Shown piece by piece: positions 7,352-11,496 of a stretch of DNA of 11,496 bases. The position numbers and the translations under genes were made by a program. Location of the stretch: the NCBI GenBank assembly GCA_023395575.1, contig JAEWZA010000292.1:1-11496 (forward strand), read 5' to 3'. The stretch comes from Bacillota bacterium (GTDB taxonomy: Bacteria > Bacillota > Clostridia > Acetivibrionales > DSM-1351). Within the stretch, counting starts at the first letter, position 1; every line of letters starts with the position of its first letter. The notes under the pieces were generated by a model. That model made no database searches and was not told the origin of the DNA. It worked only from the letters and a program-made list of their open reading frames with translations.

Positions 7352-9703
7352 TTAAATAATTGATAGTTTTATTTCTTGATTTTCATCCAAATCAATTCCA
7401 ACTAGAGAACCGTCCTTCACATTTCCCTTTAAATACTCTTCTGAAAGAATATCTTCTATATAGTTTTGAATTGCACGCCTTAATGGTCTTGCACCAAATT
7501 TGACGTCATAACCCTTTTGAAGAATAAATTCTTTGACACTATCAGAAACATTTATTTTAACATTCTTCTCTTTCGCTTCCTGTAAAACTTCATCCAACAT
7601 TAGATCTATAATTTTCTTAAGCTCATCTTTATTAAGCTCAGTAAATACAATTATTTCATCAATTCTATTAAGGAACTCTGGTCTAAAGGTTTCTTTAATT
7701 ACATCCTTAACTCTGCTTTCCAAGGCAGAATATGCATTATTGGAAAATCCTATACCACTTGATTTTAGATTTGTACCTGCATTTGAAGTCATAATAATAA
7801 CTGTATTTTCAAAACTTACAGTCTTTCCGTGACTGTCTGTTAGTCTTCCATCTTCAAGTATCTGCAATAGCATATTAAACACGTCTGGGTGAGCTTTCTC
7901 TATTTCATCCAATAAAATAACTGAATATGGTTTTCTTCTCACTTTTTCAGTCAATTGTCCTGCATCATCATAACCAACATATCCTGGAGGTGAGCCTATC
8001 AATTTTGAAACAGTATGCTTTTCCATATATTCAGACATATCCAACCTAATCAACGACTCTTCACTTGCAAACAATTCTATTGCCAAAGCCCTAACTAGCT
8101 CTGTTTTACCAACACCTGTAGGACCTACGAATATAAATGAAGCTGGCTTTTTCTTTTTCTTAAAGCCTGATCTGCTTCTACGTATAGCTTTTGCCACACC
8201 TTCTACTGCTTTGTTTTGTCCTATAACGCGTCTGTGTATTCTTTCTTCAAGACTTATCAGCTTTTGTGATTCTTCTTCACTCAACTGTTGAATTGGAATT
8301 TTTGTCCATGCCTCTATTACACTGGCAATATCTTCTTTTGTTAACGAAACGTCATTATTTGTATCTTCTATTTCCTTTATCATTCCTATAAGCTTACATT
8401 CATACACTTTTAAATCAGCAGCTTTCTGATAATCCTCAATAGAATCTGCAGATATGGCGTTATCCTTAGCTTCTTGAACCTTAACCAATTCATCTTTATA
8501 TGTCTGCAATTCAGCTAGCTTCACATTTCTTAAATTAGCTCTAGAACCCGCTTCATCTATTACATCAATTGCTTTATCAGGCAAAAATCTATCAGTTATA
8601 TACCTTTCAGAATAATTAACAGCCGCTCTAACAACTTCTTCACTTATCTTTACTCGATGATATTCTTCATAATAGTGCTTAATACCCATGAGAATTTCTA
8701 CTGATTCTTCCATTGATGGTTCATCAACAATAATTGGCTGGAATCTTCTTTCTAATGCCGAATCCTTCTCTATATTTTTTCTATATTCAGTCAATGTAGT
8801 TGCACCAATTACCTGAATTTCACCTCTGGATAAAGCCGGCTTGAGTATATTAGCAGCATTCATTGCTCCCTCGGCTTCTCCTGCACCCATTATATTATGC
8901 AGCTCATCTATAACGAGAATGATGTTCCCAAAAGACTTAGCCTCATCAATAATCCCCTTCATTCTACTTTCAAACTGTCCTCTGAATTGTGTACCAGCTA
9001 CTACACTCGTCATGTCAAGTAAATATACCTCAGCATCATACAATTTTATAGGTACTTCTTTTTGTGCTATTCTCGTTGCTAAACCTTCAGCTATAGCTGT
9101 TTTTCCAACTCCTGGTTCACCAATAAGTACAGGATTATTCTTTGTTCTTCTATTTAATATTTGTACAACTCTATCAATCTCTTTGTTTCTGCCTACTACC
9201 CTATCAATTGCACCCTCCTTGGCTTTATCAATGAGATTAGTTCCATACATATCTAAATACTTTTTCTTTTTATTACCCTTCTTATCTTGTACTTTTGTTT
9301 TTGAAGAATTTTTATTTTCTTTATCGTCTACACTATTTAGCTCTTGATTATTTGATGGTGCTTCACTATCAATATTACTATTTTCAATATTGTTTACCTT
9401 TGGAAAAGCTTTATTCAGCATTCCAAAAAAAGGATTAGACTCATTAATATTGCCCGCTTCATCTTGTAATGCTTCCATCATCTCGTTGCCATCTATACCT
9501 TCAAGCATATCACCGACCTGTTTACTTATATTATCTAATTCTTCTTCAGTCATTCCTGTCTGTGAAAGCAACTGATCTATTGGCTGAAGGTTTTGCTTTC
9601 TGGCACAACTTACACAAAGACCTTCTTGAATTTGTTTACCCTCAACAAGTTTTGTTACAAATACAACTGCAATATTTTTATGACAGACTGAACATTTTAT
9701 CAT
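7352..9703 (-). CDS. clpE: ClpE-type Hsp100 ATPase with N-terminal zinc finger
   Basis: This 783-residue AAA+ unfoldase probably unfolds damaged proteins and feeds them to ClpP in the cytoplasm. Residues 1-35 form a C4 zinc finger (C4, C7, C30, C33) instead of the repeat-rich N-domain of ClpC, and a low-complexity linker of N, K, S and E runs to about residue 150. The first AAA domain has Walker A GEPGVGKT (195-202), Walker B ILVIDE (262-267) and arginines in ALERRF. A middle region with a UVR-like segment (DYQKAADLKVYE, about 424-435) separates it from the second AAA domain: Walker A GPTGVGKT (527-534), pore loop GYVG (574-577), Walker B VILLDE (595-600), a ClpP-docking-like IGF (651-653), and R680 in FRPEFLNRID. 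The ATG at 9703 has AGGAGG seven bases upstream. No mcsA, mcsB or ctsR neighbours are visible, and no GGTCAAA repeats of a CtsR operator were seen upstream. ClpC is less likely because of the zinc finger. Confidence 0.92.
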   Translation of the reverse strand: MIKCSVCHKNIAVVFVTKLVEGKQIQEGLCVSCARKQNLQPIDQLLSQTGMTEEELDNISKQVGDMLEGIDGNEMMEALQDEAGNINESNPFFGMLNKAFPKVNNIENSNIDSEAPSNNQELNSVDDKENKNSSKTKVQDKKGNKKKKYLDMYGTNLIDKAKEGAIDRVVGRNKEIDRVVQILNRRTKNNPVLIGEPGVGKTAIAEGLATRIAQKEVPIKLYDAEVYLLDMTSVVAGTQFRGQFESRMKGIIDEAKSFGNIILVIDELHNIMGAGEAEGAMNAANILKPALSRGEIQVIGATTLTEYRKNIEKDSALERRFQPIIVDEPSMEESVEILMGIKHYYEEYHRVKISEEVVRAAVNYSERYITDRFLPDKAIDVIDEAGSRANLRNVKLAELQTYKDELVKVQEAKDNAISADSIEDYQKAADLKVYECKLIGMIKEIEDTNNDVSLTKEDIASVIEAWTKIPIQQLSEEESQKLISLEERIHRRVIGQNKAVEGVAKAIRRSRSGFKKKKKPASFIFVGPTGVGKTELVRALAIELFASEESLIRLDMSEYMEKHTVSKLIGSPPGYVGYDDAGQLTEKVRRKPYSVILLDEIEKAHPDVFNMLLQILEDGRLTDSHGKTVSFENTVIIMTSNAGTNLKSSGIGFSNNAYSALESRVKDVIKETFRPEFLNRIDEIIVFTELNKDELKKIIDLMLDEVLQEAKEKNVKINVSDSVKEFILQKGYDVKFGARPLRRAIQNYIEDILSEEYLKGNVKDGSLVGIDLDENQEIKLSII

Positions 9704-9708
9704 ATATT

Positions 9709-9767
9709 AACCTCCTACGCCCCATTAAGGCACAAAAATATACTGAAACTATCATTTTGAGAACCTC
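9709..9767 (-). repeat. Leader repeat copy A, containing the ATPase ribosome binding site
   Basis: This 59-bp element matches copy B at 9926-9983 at about 51 of 60 aligned positions. On the minus strand both read GAGGTTCTC, then GATAGTT, CAGTATATT, TTGTGCC and GGGCGTAGGAGGTTA. In copy A the AGGAGGTTA is the Shine-Dalgarno of the ATPase gene. A small stem GCCT/GGGC (with one G-U pair) precedes it and is conserved as GCCC/GGGC in copy B. Confidence 0.7.
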
Positions 9768-9888
9768 TGTGTAGCTGAGCTTGTAAGCCTATTTATAAAG
9801 CTATAAAACTCCATTAACCTACATAACTCGAAAATGTACCCTGCTGGACAACCCTTTACACATAGGCAGAATCCTCTTGTGGTTCTTA

Positions 9889-9922
9889 AAGCTCGAAAAA
9901 ATACTATTTATTTTACGAGCTT
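9889..9922 (-). other. Strong hairpin in the ATPase leader
   Basis: AAGCTCG (9889-9895) and CGAGCTT (9916-9922) are exact reverse complements. Inside them AAAATA (9898-9903) and TATTTT (9909-9914) pair around a five-base loop, giving about 13 bp in total with a small asymmetric internal loop. No T-run follows on either strand, so it is not an ordinary terminator. It lies four bases beyond repeat copy B. Confidence 0.6.
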
Positions 9923-9925
9923 GAT

Positions 9926-9983
9926 AACCTCCTACGCCCGCATTTGGGCACAATAATATACTGAACTATCAGCGGAGAACCTC
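9926..9983 (-). repeat. Leader repeat copy B
   Basis: This 58-bp copy lies 217 bp upstream of copy A in the same orientation. It keeps the GTAGGAGGTTA ribosome-binding sequence, but no ATG, GTG or TTG follows at usable distance, so it initiates no visible protein. Its 5' part is the right arm of the long hairpin at 9966-10015. Confidence 0.7.
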
Positions 9984-10015
9984 AGCTTTGCAGAGGTATG
10001 CCTCCTTTCTGACAG
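9966..10015 (-). other. 50-nt long imperfect hairpin with embedded GGAGG
   Basis: On the minus strand CTGTCAG pairs with CTGATAG (7 bp, one G-U), then GGAG with CTCC, then ACCTC with GAGGT, then GC with GC around an AAA loop: about 18 bp in four stacked helices with small internal loops. The GAGGTT right arm is identical to part of the downstream ribosome binding sites, so the ACCTC arm could pair with either. That would be a way to switch folds, which is inference. Confidence 0.6.
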
Positions 10016-10043
10016 CTTACTCTTTCTACATTAACAAAACAAT

Positions 10044-10062
10044 TTTGGATTGAACATCCAAA
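10044..10062. other. Short perfect hairpin in the ATPase leader
   Basis: TTTGGAT and ATCCAAA form a 7-bp stem with a five-base loop. On the minus strand it is followed by ATTGTTTTGTT, a weak U-rich tract, so it might act as a leaky attenuator; the evidence is thin. Confidence 0.4.
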
Positions 10063-10087
10063 CAACTTATTCCCTATATAAAATGAA

Positions 10088-10103
10088 GCTTATAAGGATA
10101 AGC
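10088..10103. other. Short perfect hairpin in the distal ATPase leader
   Basis: GCTTAT and ATAAGC form a 6-bp stem around a four-base loop; GAA and TTC extend it on the minus strand after a three-base bulge. It adds to the series of hairpins in this leader. Confidence 0.4.
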
Positions 10104-10256
10104 ACCTTCCAATAGTGGCAGAAATTTACAAGCTTATACAACAAACTTTTTGAGCTCTAACATCAAAATTTATCTTTATTTATATTTTATATTATTTCCA
10201 ACAATGACAAAAACTAAAATGATACTATACATTATAAATATTACTGATTGTTTATT

Positions 10257-10265
10257 AGTATAACA
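10257..10265 (-). promoter_or_regulatory. Candidate extended -10 promoter of the ATPase gene
   Basis: TGTTATACT on the minus strand is a good extended -10 (TG-n-TATACT). A poor -35 (TTAGAC) lies about 18 bp upstream. It is downstream of the phosphate transporter terminator and would give a leader of about 550 bases. Weaker candidates exist, including TATATT within each leader repeat copy. Confidence 0.35.
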
Positions 10266-10346
10266 CAAGAAAAATATTAGGTCTAACAGATTTATATCAA
10301 TTTTTACTGTTAAGCTGCTATTTTAGTGATTTAAGACAAATAAAAT

Positions 10347-10398
10347 AAAAAAAACTGGACTATAGTCTATATAGCTAAGCTATACGAATGTAATCCAG
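10347..10398 (-). terminator. Rho-independent terminator of the phosphate transporter gene
   Basis: On the minus strand CTGGATTA (10398-10391) pairs with TAGTCCAG (8 bp, one G-U), and the hairpin is followed directly by eight T residues (10354-10347). The loop contains a second palindrome, TATAGCT-T-AGCTATA (10370-10384). It lies about 80 bp past the stop codon; the 10399-10479 stretch between them is AT-rich with no further feature seen. Confidence 0.8.
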
Positions 10399-10479
10399 CT
10401 TTTACAATAAATTGTTAATATAATTCTATTAATGTACATTTCTATAAAGCAGTAAATAAACTATAAAACATGAATTTTT

Positions 10480-11478
10480 TTACATAAACATTTTAAAAAT
10501 TGTCGTAACAAATGCACCAAGAAGTGCTGTCACTGGAATTGTAAATACCCATGCAAAGACAATATTTCTTGCCAACGCCCATCTAACTGCTGATAATCTT
10601 TTCGATGCACCAACACCCATTATAGATGTTGAAATAACTTGAGTAGTACTAACAGGAGCTCCAATTGCAGACATGGTCTGAATAACAATAGCCGCACCTG
10701 TTTCTGCAGCAAAGCCTCCAATAGGTTGAAGTCTTATCATATTTACACCCATTGTTTTTATTATTTTCCACCCTCCAACAGAAGTTCCTAATGCCATAGC
10801 AAAAGCACATGCAAAAACTACCCACATAGGCACTCCACTGCCAGGAGAAACATATTTAGCCCCAACTAAAGCTAATGTAATAATACCCATCGATATTTGA
10901 GCATCATTCTTACCATGAGAGAAAGCCATAAAAGCAGCTGAGACAATCTGAAACTTAGAAAACCATTTATTTACAAATCTTTGTGAATAACGGCTTAGTA
11001 TTTTGTATAATAGTGTCATAAACAGATAGCCCATTACAAACCCAATAACCGGAGATGAAAATAGTGGAATTATTACTTTATTTAATACACCATTCCATTT
11101 TACTATACTAATACCACCAGAATATGCAATTGATGAACCGATAAGGGCACCAATAAGTGCATGTGAGGAACTACTTGGAATTGCTATGTACCAAGTTAAT
11201 AAATCCCAAGCAATTGCTGCAATTAAGGTAGCTATTACTACATACTGCACGGTAATCATTTCACTATCAACCAAGCCTTCTGAAATAGTCTCTGCTACCT
11301 TACTGCTCATTAGTGCTCCAACTAAATTTAATGTTGCTGACATTAAAATAGCCTGCCTTGGTGATAATACTCTTGTTGAAACAGATGTGGCAATAGAATT
11401 TGCTGTATCGTGAAATCCATTTATTAACCCAAATGTAAGGGCTAATAAAATTACAACTATTAAAGAAACACTAAGCAT
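10480..11478 (-). CDS. pit: PiT-family inorganic phosphate transporter
   Basis: This 332-residue membrane protein imports phosphate, in this family by cation symport. It carries the two inverted-repeat signatures of the PiT family: GFHDTANSIAT (21-31) near the N-terminus and SHGKNDAQ (187-194) in the second half. The companion motifs PSSSSHALIGALIG (101-114) and GAPVSTTQ (273-280) are also present. About ten hydrophobic segments are visible, and the length is normal for compact bacterial members. The ATG at 11478 is the first in-frame start; AAGGAG lies 12 bases upstream, further than usual, because a four-codon ORF begins at the optimal spacing instead. In many Firmicutes a DUF47 gene precedes pit; it would lie beyond the window edge, so I cannot say. 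Phosphate is the best guess for substrate; sulfate is a rarer alternative in the superfamily. Confidence 0.93.
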   Translation of the reverse strand: MLSVSLIVVILLALTFGLINGFHDTANSIATSVSTRVLSPRQAILMSATLNLVGALMSSKVAETISEGLVDSEMITVQYVVIATLIAAIAWDLLTWYIAIPSSSSHALIGALIGSSIAYSGGISIVKWNGVLNKVIIPLFSSPVIGFVMGYLFMTLLYKILSRYSQRFVNKWFSKFQIVSAAFMAFSHGKNDAQISMGIITLALVGAKYVSPGSGVPMWVVFACAFAMALGTSVGGWKIIKTMGVNMIRLQPIGGFAAETGAAIVIQTMSAIGAPVSTTQVISTSIMGVGASKRLSAVRWALARNIVFAWVFTIPVTALLGAFVTTIFKMFM

Positions 11479-11485
11479 GCTTCAT
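11471..11485 (-). other. Four-codon upstream ORF overlapping the phosphate transporter start
   Basis: ATG-AAG-CAT-GCT-TAG sits five bases after AAGGAG, and the transporter's own ATG (11478) lies inside it in another frame. Ribosomes should prefer the first ATG and then stop seven bases past the transporter start, so expression may depend on re-initiation. It may also be chance. Confidence 0.4.
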
Positions 11486-11496
11486 AACAACTCCTT

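Larger units (their letters stand above)
9704..10340 (-). promoter_or_regulatory. Long gene-free region, probably a structured 5' leader plus promoter of the ClpE-type gene
   Basis: Between the terminator of the phosphate transporter gene and the ATPase start there are about 640 bp with no convincing gene. The part nearest the ATPase (9704-10103) contains several hairpins and two copies of a 60-bp element; the distal part (10104-10340) is very AT-rich and contains the promoter candidate. If transcription starts near 10250, the leader would be about 550 bases. I do not recognise any known riboswitch, T-box, CIRCE or CtsR motif in it. Confidence 0.5.

Noticed and set aside
8841..9347. 168-codon plus-strand open frame opposite the ClpE-type gene
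   Set aside because: It lies fully antisense to a gene with clear AAA+ motifs, shows no family motif, and has the S/L/I-rich composition expected of a shadow frame.
9469..9774. 101-codon plus-strand open frame crossing the start of the ClpE-type gene
   Set aside because: It overlaps the zinc-finger region antisense, has no recognisable motif and no convincing ribosome binding site.
9709..9983. CRISPR array or insertion sequence remnant
   Set aside because: There are only two copies with 158 bp between them, no terminal inverted repeats, no transposase fragment, and no regular spacers.
9926..10015. c-di-GMP (GEMM) riboswitch, because of GCAAAGC in the long hairpin
   Set aside because: The GCAAAGC sits in the apex of a simple hairpin; the flanking GGGAC, the second helix and the tetraloop-receptor parts of that class are missing.

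Overview
The window is AT-rich DNA, roughly one third G+C by eye. Shine-Dalgarno sequences are strong (AAGGAGG, AGGAGGG, AGGAGGTTA), every gene lies on the minus strand, and the gene families are typical of Clostridia. The layout of the sugar-sensing and uptake genes suggests a saccharolytic or cellulolytic clostridium of the Ruminiclostridium type. That taxonomic guess is inference and no search was run.

Reading in the direction of transcription (from 11496 down to 1): first comes a complete PiT-family inorganic phosphate transporter (10480-11478), ending in a hairpin followed by eight T residues. Next is a 776-bp stretch without a convincing gene (9704-10479). Much of it looks like a long structured leader for the following gene, and it holds two copies of a ~60-bp element, one of which places its AGGAGGTTA directly in front of the start codon. 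The next gene (7352-9703) is a ClpE-type Hsp100 ATPase with an N-terminal zinc finger, closed by a near-perfect 30-bp palindrome and a T-run.

The rest (1-7090) is one functional unit for an extracellular sugar or oligosaccharide. A lipoprotein solute-binding protein (5783-7090), a YesM-type histidine kinase (3926-5767) and a YesN-type AraC response regulator (2326-3948) are tightly packed, and kinase and regulator overlap by 23 nt. After a 247-bp gap with a promoter, an inverted repeat and AraC-style direct repeats come two permeases of the LplB and LplC/YtcP types (1089-2078, 149-1075) and the start of a second solute-binding lipoprotein (1-91, cut by the window edge). I infer that the first binding protein senses the sugar for the kinase, the regulator activates the permease operon, and the second binding protein feeds the permeases. 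No ATP-binding subunit is present, as is usual for this transporter subfamily. The layout resembles, as I remember it, the cuaDSR-cuaABC cellodextrin sensing and uptake cluster of Ruminiclostridium cellulolyticum.

The most unusual part is the duplicated, hairpin-rich leader in front of the ClpE-type gene, which I cannot match to a riboswitch class I know. The most testable regulatory hypothesis is the operator between the regulator gene and the permease operon.
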